The notes below the pieces were generated by a model, which was not told where the DNA came from, ran no database searches, and worked only from the letters and a program-made list of their open reading frames with translations. From Prinsepia uniflora (lineage: Eukaryota > Streptophyta > Magnoliopsida > Rosales > Rosaceae): a stretch of 64,000 nucleotides of DNA. Below, piece by piece: positions 1-9,958 of this stretch (the first letter of the stretch is position 1; every line of letters begins with the position of its first letter). The stretch lies in NCBI GenBank assembly GCA_032719365.1, contig CM064867.1, positions 62,494,136-62,558,135 on the forward strand, written 5' to 3'. The position numbers were made by a program, and so were the translations under genes.

Positions 1-660
1 ATTGATAGTTAGTTGGTAATGGATGGTTAGGATTAATAGTTGTTAGGTTTAATTATAAAATAATTAAAATAATTATATTTAATTATTTAGATCCACATTT
101 TGGGGGATCAAAGCAATGGGATGAGTGACACTTGTCACTCATCCATGGGGCCCACCAAAATATCCACTCAATCAGATTTCGCCGAAACGTCCCCGTCTCG
201 AAGTTCTTGCATAGTGAAATCGAACTTCCGTGACCCATAACTCTCCCGTTTGAAGTCCGATTTCAGTGTGCCGCCTGCCTATGGATTCGTATCGTCCTTA
301 TCTACGTAACGGTCTTCGGCCCTCGGCCATCGGACCTCCCGGTCAAAAAGTCAACTTTTGACCTCCTATTCACCCAAATTACCAAAATGCCCCTAAACTT
401 CCGAACGTCATAACTTCTTCCTCGAACGTCGGAATTGAACGTTCCACCTGTCTATGAACTTGTGACGTCACGAACTACGTCACGGTCATCGGTCAAAGTC
501 CATTTGACCGCCTGATTAAAAAGTCAACGTTTTGCCACCACCAAGGGCAAAACGGTCATTTCGCATCATTCGTCCGATTTCGCCCAACTAATCACGGATT
601 AGCCTCACTAATCGTGATTAGTCACTAATCTAATCCTGGAATTTGGCACGGGTCGTTACA
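1..660 (-). repeat. Element A 3' LTR, 5' portion
   Basis: Reading on the minus strand from 660, this is the first 660 bases of the LTR, colinear with 6876-7535. It carries the ATTAGT inverted repeats at its start, the 172-bp-type duplicated module and a perfect inverted repeat (arms GGATGAGTGACA/TGTCACTCATCC, 2-base spacer) at 119-144. The rest of the LTR is outside the window. Confidence 0.9.
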
Positions 661-735
661 ACCTTCCCTCCTTAATTAATTTCGTCCTCGAAATTCCAAC
701 CGACCTAATCTAACCGTTCTTCCCTCCTTAATTAG
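661..735 (-). promoter_or_regulatory. Polypurine tract, duplicated (element A)
   Basis: On the minus strand TTAATTAAGGAGGGAAGGT abuts the LTR start, the normal place for the plus-strand primer of reverse transcription. Just upstream is AATTTCGAGGACGAAATT, which reads as N-F-E-D-E-I and matches the end of a chromovirus polyprotein. About 57 bases further upstream the whole module recurs in altered form (AATTAAGGAGGGAAGAACGG preceded by GTTTCGAGAACGAAAC). Confidence 0.8.
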
Positions 736-3700
736 TTTCGTTCTCGAAACTCCAACTATCTTGATTCCACATCTACCTCGTGGAAATAATTCGATCTCCT
801 GACACGTGTACACTAGTACACCCACTAACCAGAATAATACTCTTCTGCAATCAGACGTACCACTAACACCCATGTCGTATCGACTACATTCGACCACGTC
901 GAATGACCGTAGTCGTACGCTCCGAACTGACACCACCTGTCAGTATCAGAGTAGCCCAAGTATCCTATGATCAACCCACTTGTCAAATCTACCCTTTCGC
1001 TGACATAAACAACTCTACGGTTCCTTCCTCAATCTCTAACCTATCCTGACATCTGCTCCCACTGGAAGTTACCAATCCCTCAACGATCCACGCTGACACC
1101 TCCGACAAACTGTCAGCACTTGACAGTCGTCAGTCGCAAACTAATATGACACACACTCGTGGTTACACTAACCACAAGAATTTCACTCGACCTGTGTGTA
1201 ACTAGACCCATCAGAAATACCATGGCCCAATGCACGGTATCCAATGTCCAGTTCACGACCCCGACTAATCCAATGGTATCGGAACTAAGCCGACTACCAA
1301 TACGCTCACCAATATACCTCTGGTATAACCTATATACCATCACCATACACCACAAGTCTGCCCGGTATCGTACCCCGAACAATGTACAAGGTACGTACAA
1401 CTACCCATCAATCAGCCTACAACTACCTGGGTTGTAGCCAATCACGTTTCTATAATGGAGTTCATATGTCCAATCCAGTATTAGACAATCGATACTCCGA
1501 CCCAACATCTATTTCCAAATCCGAATCCGAATCCGCAATTTCGTAAGAAATCCCGAATCCAAATCCAGAAATCATATCCATAATCATGTTCAAATTCGAA
1601 TCCGAAATCATCATTCCGTAAGCTAGCATTTGGAATAACTATTCCGAACCCAAATTCATAAAAGAAAATCTACAGTCAAGCTCTAGAATCAAATCCTGAA
1701 TCGTCACCCAGAATCCGATTCCAAAACCCAAATTCAGAAATCCTCTTTCAAATTCAAAAATCAAATCCTGAATCGTCATCCAGAAATCTGATTCCAAAAC
1801 CTGAAATCTCGTTCTCGTCTACCGAGACGCACCACATCCGAACCTATCGGATACCTGTTCGACTGATTACCACAACACAATCGATTGACTTCATAGGGAA
1901 GCCAATCACAACATCACACACAACACTAAGTCTGACAAAACCCGACTTCGTCAGACACCTACTCTTCGGACAACTACTCAGGCGAGTAGTAAGCCATATG
2001 GGATTTACCTCGAAAAGAAGTTTAGTCCCATCATCCTCAACTCAAACATCCAAGTAAGAGTGATAAACTCTCCACCTATCTGGATCATCCAAATCACGAT
2101 CCAGATCCAACACTACGTCAACCGACCATAGACGTCACGATCCCCGATCGTCACGACGTCCAAAGTCCTCAACCATTTCCCACATCTAAATAGATTAGTC
2201 AACGACGAGACACGCCGAGACCGTGGGTTCTCACTGATTACCTCGTATCGATCCTTGTCATTCCACCTAGGAAAACCAAAGATGATACAAGACTATGACA
2301 TCACAAATCATCCTATGTGAATACAACCAAACTCGTTGCATTCACCACGTCACGAAAACCAACATCGTCTGCCACCAGGCAGAAAATGAGAAATCTCGGT
2401 CACCCGACTTCGATATACTCAATACCAATGCGGAAAACCCGCGTTCCATTCGTCACCTCAATCGCAACCTCTCGCGATTTCGAAGTTCCAACAAGATTGG
2501 AAACAACGTACTTGTACATCATCTACGTGTCCCCGTTAGACTGGTTATGGACACATGCCCATTTACGACCGTATATGTACATCCAAAAGGATGTCAATTC
2601 ATCTTAATTTGATGTACCACTCGACTGAAAAGTCACAACAGCCCCCTGCTGTGATCTGCAGTCAAATCTCTGCAAACCACCATATCTGACCAATCCCGAC
2701 CAATTCTGACCAACTGGTCGCTAAACCCCGTGACAGATCGAGTCTGACCAACCGGTCACTAGTCCGTCATGATAATACTCGATCCTCACTCCTCAACTAC
2801 CGCTGGATCCTACCCAGTCCGTCACTATCCGTGATTCACTCCCGAACCACAGATACCGAACATATACGTATCTTAATGGGGTCACATCCCGACTCGTGAC
2901 TCATCGTCGTCACCATCACCAACACTAGTGTCAGTATCAGCATCGGCACACAGACATCAGTATCAGTATTAGCACCCCGTGTGCAAACGGACAACCCTAG
3001 ATCTCCGCTCATACCGAACGATGATCCCGTACCTTTGCTCGAATAGGAGAAACTCGGCCTCCTTCGTACCCAACACCTCTGGGTACAGTTACCCTGACAA
3101 CTCATACGAGAAGAGGAAACGTCACCTGAACGTCCCCGTCTCATTCTACGATTGCACTCAGCCGTAACCGAGTCGAATCCAGAATCACTGCTCGTACATA
3201 TGGGTTACTCACGCACCTCGTATCATCGTCACGACTGACCATCCCATCGTCACAATCGTCACGGTAACCTGAGTCTACTCGACCTGATAAGACTCGACTT
3301 CGTCCTTCGATAGTAGCATCTGCCCCAACCTCGTGCAGACCTAACTACCAGGAATCACGATATACAAACTCCGCATCCAATGGAATCAACCGCTCGTACC
3401 AACCACTCCGTATCCCCGCTCCGGGATTCCATCGACAAGTACCAACCTTGATACCTTTTCCAACCAAACTCTAACCATTCGTAACTCGACTAAACCGATG
3501 TCGTCTACTAGGTCGTCCATGACCTTAGTTGTACCAACAGTCCATCACAACTGAAGTAGCACGACAACTAACTAGGTTTAACCGGTAAGTACAGCCCCGA
3601 TTGCGAAGTGTAGTCCCAACACAAGCTGACATGACTATACCGACTAACGAATCCAAATCCGAATAGTCGTCAAAGTCACACCACTCGTCAACTCACATTT

Positions 3701-4315
3701 CTGAATCATACACCCAAGGTAGGGTTCCACGATCACACCTAGAGTTCCTCGGAACCCAACTGCAAGCTACCTACTGCAGTACAATCCACAATCTGACCGA
3801 CTCTGCGGTCTTGACATCGTAAGGACGTCAATCCAATCATACCGTTAATCCAACTAGGATTCCACAAATCTGACCGCTAACTACCAAAAGGTCAACTACA
3901 GTTCCACGAACTCGACTGCTAACCGCCAATCGCAATGTAATCCATAACCCGACTGCTCCCAGTAGTAAATCCATCTAACCCAACAAAATCTGATAATCGG
4001 ATAGTTACAACTCCCAACCAGTCGTCGGAACCGATCCTACGACATCGTGAAGACGATCCCAACTAGCCGTCTCACGATCAAAACGTTAACGTACAGGTAC
4101 GTCATCCCTTCCGTAGGGTCTCACACTGTCAACCCTGACAGAACTATGGCAACCCCGGCATCGAATGCCGAACCAATGTATGCCTATCCTACTAACTATC
4201 GTATCGGCACCCCAACAATCAGGTTGACCACGAACTGCAGCCCCTTGAGATATCACATCCTCGACCTGCGTACATACTCCAAGAGCTACACGGTTGCTCG
4301 AATAGAGACAACCCC

Positions 4316-4327
4316 GCTCTGATACCA
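4316..4327 (-). promoter_or_regulatory. Primer binding site, tRNA-iMet (element A)
   Basis: The minus strand reads TGGTATCAGAGC, three bases (ACG) after the end of the 5' LTR. This is the standard plant initiator-tRNA-Met primer site. Unlike D and F, the A site is single. Confidence 0.9.
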
Positions 4328-5131
4328 CGTTGACAGGACCCATCCCAATCCCCCCGGGATTAACGTGGGATGACCCTGCTCCCGTCTGACACGGAGTGTC
4401 AAACAAGGGATATTTCCGACCATTGCCCTCCCGAGCTATCAGAGTACACCAGGATCCGGAGGAGGCATGTGATATCTCGGTCTCTGCTACAGTCCACATC
4501 CGATGTCAACCTGAAGGGCAGTCAAAACAGTTAAAAACTGTGAGTGGACAAAACAAAAGTTTATAAAACATTTCATAAGACATTTGTACCCTCCACTAAA
4601 AAGCATGCATGCATTCGAAAACCATTTATCCAAAACAAACCATATGTGGGACTAAGCCCAAAGCAGATATAAACTAAGGTCGAAAGGACCACAATAAAAA
4701 CGACCATACGGCCACTGCCCAAATCCATAAGGGACTCGGCCCCAAACCATAAAGAAACCAAGTACACGAGCCACTGCTCAAATCCTGTGCACACCTGTAC
4801 ACACCACATATCATATATCATATATCCATCACATACATATATATAAGTCACACAACCAATCCTGTCACGGTATCCAAAGCTACGCGCGTGCTACCCAGGT
4901 CTCAATCCGAGTCATCTCAAAGTCAAGGTCAATGTCCGCAGACCACTGACCCTACCCGGGGTAATAGTAACCATAGCCTTCCTAAGAGTAAGGAACCCAA
5001 CTGGGGGGTGACTCCACTCAGTCCGTGCTCCGTGACTACTCCGGGGTCCACCCAGGCCAACGACCCTCCCCGGAGGAGATAATAGAAGTAAAGGAAGGTA
5101 GATGAACATATATATACATAACATAAACATT

Positions 5132-5370
5132 CATGACCGATTCCCCTGAACCGTCATGATCCATAATATCCATAATCAGGTAACATGCCGGTTCCCATAA
5201 ACCGTCATGTACCGTAATAACATAACCAGGTAACATGCCGGTTCCCATAAACTGTCATGTACCGTAATAACCAACAAGGGTTCATGCCGGTTCCCATAAA
5301 CCGTCATGAACCATGATACCATATTAAGAGTTCATGCCGGTTCCCATAAACCGTCATGAACCGGGAAATC
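5132..5370 (-). repeat. Tandem hairpin units, CATGCCGG/CCGTCATG type
   Basis: Five units of about 50-56 bp each contain CATGCCGG TTCCCATAAA CCGTCATG, an imperfect inverted repeat with a 10-base loop, separated by variable AT-rich linkers. The same array occurs at the same place in D LTR1 (31412-31595, four units), D/E LTR2 (47935-48118, four) and F (55145-55390 and 62240-62470, five each). Confidence 0.8.
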
Positions 5371-6076
5371 CATTTAAGGTTCCCTGACCTGAAATCAAAA
5401 CTGGAAAGTAGCTTGGGTCTCGTACCCGAACATAGGACATCAGTTGGGCACCGTGCCCGATATCTGAGGTCATATGCCCGAGACAAAACCAAATGGGTCT
5501 CATACCCGAGTTTATCCTTTTAAAATCCAAATCCAGTTCATTCAAATCAATAAAGAAATACAGACCCGTATAAGCACCGTATAAGGCCGAGACCTCGAAA
5601 TACGTGCTTATACGTAACCACATACAAATGCACCCATGGCATCATCAAACAAGTAATAAAACATATAATAAACATTTATGCATGCATCAATTTAGAAAAC
5701 AAGGTCCACTCACAGACCGTCCGAGCTACCGCCTCGATTTGCGTGCCATACGGCTCCCCGAGCCGATCACCGTCACCGGGACTCCCAAACCTGTCCAAAT
5801 CGTAATAGAATGTTACTAACTACTTAATTAACCTCCCACTAAAGCCCCGTAATTTTCCCGTATTTTCAACTATTTTTTAATCCCGAACCTAAACCTTCCG
5901 ATGCCCCGAAACATATCGAGACGGTGTCCTATCGACACGAAACCAGTCCCAAAATGTTCGTTACATCGAATAGATGATTTCACATGTTAGAACCTTCCCC
6001 AGATTCCCTGCCACGCGCCCTCACGCGCCGCCCGAAGTGGCTGCGCGTGGGCTTCACGCGCCGCTACAGTATCTGC

Positions 6077-6261
6077 TGACGTCATCGCTGACGTCAGCAT
6101 GACGTCATCGCTGACGTCAGCATGACGTCATCACTGACAGCCCCTGACAGTGACACGTGTCACGCTCCCATTGGCCCACTGTCTGACATGTCAGTCTGAC
6201 ATTGTCAGATCTGACATGATGATGTCATCCCTGACATGATGACGTCATCAGGATGACGTCA
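6077..6261. promoter_or_regulatory. Array of TGACGTCA palindromes in LTR
   Basis: Seven exact TGACGTCA octamers lie at 6077, 6089, 6100, 6112, 6123, 6240 and 6254. The first five are spaced 11-12 bases apart, about one helical turn. Between them are a CACGTG-containing ACACGTGT and several CTGACATGTCAG-like palindromes. TGACGTCA and CACGTG cores are known plant bZIP sites, so this is probably the LTR promoter or enhancer. Function is inferred from motif density only. Confidence 0.6.
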
Positions 6262-7535
6262 TCAATCATCCCTGCCTCCTCGCTGGTCGACCCGAATGTC
6301 TGCAACCGGGTCGCCGTGACCCGCGGCTTGACCCGGCCGGTTCTCCGCCGTCCGACCACCAAAATGCTTCCCGTTTGTCCCATTTTCATCCTCTAATCCT
6401 AACCTACAGTCCTATGACATCAAAATGGAAGGAAAACATCAAAAACCATACCTTCGAGCTTGGCCATGGCGGCCGTGACTTCTCCCGCCGTTCACGGCTG
6501 TTCCAGGCCGTCTAATGCCTCGAAACCAATCCCATTCATCTCCTGGGAGTCCTAGGAACCTCACCCAATTAATGGAATCAAGTAAAAACCATTAAAACCC
6601 AATTTCGAATTTTTGAAATTTTCTTACCTCACGGGTTCTCCTCCGCCGTGTCCTCCACCGTGGGCCACCGTCCACCCTTTCCGTCCTCAGCCCTTCACCC
6701 TTCCCCGACGGTCATTCCCAGCTCATACAAGTGATGAATGGTGAAGTGTGATTGTGTGTTTTGGTTTTTGAAGGAAAAGGAAGAAAATGGAGGATTATGG
6801 GTTATGGGGTTTCGGGTGGTAAGGAACAAAGAAGACGGGGATGGCTGATGAGAGAAGGAGAGATTGATGGTGAGGATTGATAGTTAGTTGGTAATGGATG
6901 GTTAGGATTAATAGTTGTTAGGTTTAATTGTAAAATAATTAAAATAATTATATTTAATTATTTAGATCCACATTTTGGGGGATCAAAGCAGTGGGATGAG
7001 TGACACTTGTCACTCATCCATGGGGCCCACCAAAATATCCACCCAATCAGATTTCGCCGAAACGTCCCCGTCTCGAAGTTCTTGCATAGTGAAATCGAAC
7101 TTCCGTGACCCATAACTCTCCCGTTTGAAGTCCGATTTCAGTGTGCCGCCTGCCTATGGATTCGTATCGTCCTTATCTACGTAACGGTCTTCGGCCCTCG
7201 GCCATCGGACCTCCCGGTCAAAAAGTCAACTTTTGACCTCCTATTCACCCAAATTACCAAAATGCCCCTAAACTTCCGAACGTCATAACTTCTTCCTCGA
7301 ACGTCGGAATTGAACGTGCCACCTGTCTATGAACTCGTGACGTCACGAACTACGTCACGGTCATCGGTCAAAGTCCATTTGACCGCCTGATTAAAAAGTC
7401 AACGTTTTGCCACCACCAGGGGCAAAACGGTCATTTCGCATCGTTCGTCCGATTTCGCCCAACTAATCACAGATTAGCCTCACTAATCGTGATTAGTCAC
7501 TAATCTAATCCTGGAATTTGGGACGGGTCGTTACA

Positions 7536-8044
7536 CCACATGTATTTGGATTTTCGGATTTCGGTGTTTTATGGTTTTGGGCTGAGTTCCCACACTTGGT
7601 TGATTGTGTGGTTTTGGGTTAAGGCCCTAATGATTTGATGAAGGAAATGTTTTTAGTTTTATAGACGGTTTTATTATAATTGAATTTATTGGTTTTTGTA
7701 TGCATGCATGGTTTTACGTAAAAGGCATAAAAGTCGTCTTTTATGAAATGAGTTTTATTCAATTATTTATTTTCGTCCACTCGCAGCTTTTATGTTTTTT
7801 TAATGTCCTTCAGGTTGGCGCGGATGCGGGCTGTAGCAGAGACCGAGCCATCACACCCCGCCACTGGTCCTGGCACACTCTAGAAGCCCAACTGAGCTGT
7901 TGGTTCAAGTTATCCCTTGTCTGGCCTTCGCGTTACACGAGGGTTAGACGAGTGTCGGGCCCTTCGTGTCTCACGAGGGTTAGACAGGAGCATGACACAT
8001 CCCACGTTAATCCAGGGGGGGGGGGATTGTTATGGGTCGTGTCA
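7536..8044 (+). mobile_element. LTR X, 3' fragment
   Basis: This is the plus-strand 3' end of a related LTR, with TGCATGCATGG, GTCCACTCGCAG, CCTTCAGG, then a G-rich tail and GGGTCGTGTCA. Element A abuts its left side, so the rest of X should lie beyond A, outside the window. No primer site follows, so X was a solo LTR or a 3' LTR. The stem variant here is AAGGCAT/ATGTCCTT, with one bulged base. Confidence 0.75.
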
Positions 8045-8258
8045 TTAAACATATTGAAATTTAGTTTTAGACACACAATGTGTCATTAATTGGTCAACAC
8101 AATGTTTCCACCAATAAGGTTCATCCCAAATATATTAACGAGCAATTTTTTTTAAGTTTATCCTTATGAGCACGAGTTAAGGTATGATGTATCTTCTTAG
8201 AAACAAGATAATTAAGTATATCAGCATATCGTGGTTCATATACCTCTACTTTGAAGAG
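8045..8258 (-). pseudogene. Integrase N-terminal remnant
   Basis: After a stop and a frameshift the minus strand reads YADILNYLVSKK and then WDEPYWWKHCVDQLMTHCV. This fits the spacer and zinc-finger start that follow RNase H in Athila-type pol. It ends abruptly at the LTR X junction. Confidence 0.75.
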
Positions 8259-8500
8259 CTACTTATCTGGAAACATTTCAACCAAAGGGATATTTTCCTC
8301 GGCATATACCAAATGGCTCAAGTAGTCGGCCATTACATTGCCACACCCCTTCTTGTCCTTCATCTCCACATCGAACTCTTGAAGAAGAAGGATCCAACTA
8401 ACCAGTCTCGAATTTTCTTCCTTCTTGGCAAGTAGATACTTCAAAGCTGCATGATCAGTGTAAATAATTACTCTAGTGCCAAGCAAATATAATCTAATTT
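8259..8500 (-). pseudogene. RNase H remnant
   Basis: An open stretch reads YTDHAALKYLLAKK, followed by SWILLLQEFDVEMKDKKG and ADYLSHL. These are the conserved end motifs of Ty3/gypsy RNase H, including the Asp of the TDH motif. The upstream part of the domain is missing. Confidence 0.85.
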
Positions 8501-8591
8501 TTCAAGAGTAAATACAACGACAATAAGTTCTTTTTATTTTGTAGTGTAAATACTTCAAAACTGCATGATTAGTGTAAATTATTACTCTAGA
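8432..8591 (-). repeat. Short duplicated RNase H segment
   Basis: About 45 bases are present twice, at 8432-8476 and 8546-8591, encoding RVIIYTDHAALKYL and a diverged copy with an Asn for the Asp (YTNHAVLKYL). The second copy sits at the junction where the RT core is lost. Confidence 0.75.
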
Positions 8592-9000
8592 TAAAATTGT
8601 GCCTCTCGGGTTGGCTTTGCCCCTTCCTCAAGAAGATCCTATGAATACAAGTCATGGGACTAATGCCCGCGATATCTGCTAAGGTCCAACCTATGATGAT
8701 CTTGAATTCCCTTGATACACGGATCAACTGCTCCTCTTCCAACTCCATAAAAAAAGAAAGATATATTGACCGACTAGATGTCATTGTCGCCTAAAAAATT
8801 GTACTTCAAAAGTTCTGGTAGTAGCTTTAACTCAACTGTAGGGTCCTTAACCTCGGATGGAAGTAGTTTATCATTAGATAATGGAATTGGAAAGGGAGAA
8901 GACTTACTTTCAAATAAGTCTGGAGATCCAAGCATGACAATGGTCTCGACAATGCTGTCTTTTACGCAAGCTCTTACAAAGTAACTAGGGTTTCTTTGCT
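8587..9000 (-). pseudogene. PR-RT spacer and RT N-terminus remnant
   Basis: The minus strand reads PTVELKLLPELLKYNFLGDN, then a stop, then IIIGWTLADIAGISPMTCIH. These are the hallmark residues that lead into RT in Athila-type elements. The frame then runs directly into an RNase H repeat, so the catalytic RT core (the YVDD region) is absent. Confidence 0.8.
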
Positions 9001-9095
9001 AGATATTCCAGTGCCTTGCGAGGATGGTGACATCCATGGCATCCATATTCATAGCTTCAAAGTTCTTTTGTTTAAGTGTTTCAATGATTTAAATT

Positions 9096-9495
9096 TTAAA
9101 AACAAGAATAATTCTCTAAAGTGCACCTCAATGTTTTCAAGATGTTGAAACCGATCACATCTCCATCTAAATCCATGGTTAATGCTCCTGAATACACGTC
9201 AATCATGTTCCTTGCTATCCTCATGAAGGGCCTTCCAAGCAATAATGGCATAGGGATTAGGGTGCTTTCCTCTATCTCCAATAGATAGTAATCAGCGGGA
9301 AAGATGAGGTGATTAACCTACACAAGTACATCATCCGAGAATCCCCTCAGATATACTTTAGATCGATCAACTAATTGTATAATCACATTATTGGATTTAA
9401 GTTCACCCTGAACTAAAGATGCATACATATAATAAGGAATAACATTTATATAGGCATTTTAGCCCAGCATAGCACTTACAAATCTTGATTTTCAA
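9096..9495 (-). pseudogene. Aspartic protease remnant
   Basis: The minus strand reads PLLLGRPFM then RNMIDVYSGALTMDLDGD. LLGRPF and IDV..G.LTM are the C-terminal signatures of Athila-type protease. The N-terminal half is broken by stops. Confidence 0.75.
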
Positions 9496-9496
9496 A

Positions 9497-9958
9497 TTAA
9501 AATGGGATGGTGAAACTCCCTGGATCCTTGCATTTGGGTGGGAGCTTTCTTTGAAGAATAGAATACACATTATCACTCACTTTAACCACCTTTTTCTCAC
9601 AGTTATGTCTCCTAGTTGTACATAGTTCCTTTAAGAATATAACATACATAGGAATTTACTTGATGGCATCCAAGAGAGGTAGACTGAAGTACAACTTCTT
9701 AAAAATTTCGAGTATGGACTTCTCACTTTCATCCTTCCTAGATTGAGCATATCTGTTTAGGAAGGGCACGCATGCTGGAGGGTGAGAAAAATTGGTACTT
9801 GAATAGATAGAAGGTTTACCTTTAGGTGCTTGCTTTGCTAAGGCCGAGACTTCTGACTCTTGAGTTGTGGGGTCGTATTCCTCATCAAGCTGTGAGGCTC
9901 CCATGACATCCACTTTTGTGTCCTTCATGGAAGGCTCTCCTAGCATTGTCCAACTCCT
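9497..9958 (-). pseudogene. gag C-terminus to protease linker remnant
   Basis: A 96-codon open stretch ends in EIFKKLYFSLPLLDAIK and a stop. The same frame continues IPMYVIFLKELCTTRR and RKLPPKCKDPGSFTIPF. This arrangement is typical of the gag-protease linker of Athila-type polyproteins. LTR I interrupts the N-terminal side at 9958. Confidence 0.8.

Larger units (their letters stand above)
661..4330 (-). mobile_element. Element A non-coding internal domain
   Basis: These 3.67 kb lie between the primer site and the polypurine tract. Stops are frequent in all frames and no protease, RT, RNase H, integrase or chromodomain motif is visible. Blocks are colinear with the internal domains of D, E and F, for example the GTACAAGGTACGTAC block at 1382-1396 and the CCGGGATTCCATCGACAAG block near 3420. 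The shared order shows one family whose non-coding core is transmitted as such. Its likely role is packaging or RNA structure, but that is inference. Confidence 0.75.
1..7535 (-). mobile_element. LARD element A (3' LTR truncated by window edge)
   Basis: This minus-strand LTR retrotransposon without coding capacity has its 5' LTR at 4331-7535, its internal domain at 661-4330 and the start of its 3' LTR at 1-660. On the minus strand both LTRs open with TGTAACGACCCG, and the 5' LTR closes with GGGTCCTGTCA. A tRNA-iMet primer site follows the 5' LTR and a polypurine tract precedes the 3' LTR. No gag or pol domain is visible between them. The first 660 bases of the two LTRs align without gaps, with about nine differences by eye, so the insertion is fairly young. 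The base after the right end begins CCACA, the expected right-hand target duplication; its partner lies left of the window. Long LTRs plus a non-coding core fit the LARD class. Confidence 0.88.
4331..7535 (-). repeat. Element A 5' LTR (3.2 kb)
   Basis: This complete LTR runs from TGTAACGACCCG at 7535 down to CCTGTCA at 4331 on the minus strand. In sense order it holds the duplicated U3 module, the GGATGAGTGACA hairpin (6994-7019), a TGACGTCA array (6077-6261), a GC-rich hairpin core (6043-6061), CTGTGAGTGGAC (5704-5715), a five-unit hairpin array (5132-5370), TGCATGCAT, the covarying stem enclosing GTCCACTCACAG (4538-4549) and a GTCTGACAC hairpin (4384-4404). Confidence 0.9.
8045..9958 (-). 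pseudogene. Degenerate Athila-like Ty3/gypsy gag-pol fragment
   Basis: Reading down the minus strand, domains appear in the order gag end, protease, RT start, RNase H, integrase start. Frames are broken by stops (for example after FPDK near 8258 and LLDAIK at 9656) and by shifts. The RT core is missing. The fragment is cut at 8045 by LTR X inside the integrase zinc-finger region and at 9958 by LTR I. Motif order and sequence match the Athila/Tat branch. The coding sequence is dead. Confidence 0.85.

Noticed and set aside
5132..5370. CRISPR-like regular repeats
   Set aside because: Repeat units are imperfect hairpins with variable short linkers inside a plant LTR; no spacers of uniform length and no cas genes.
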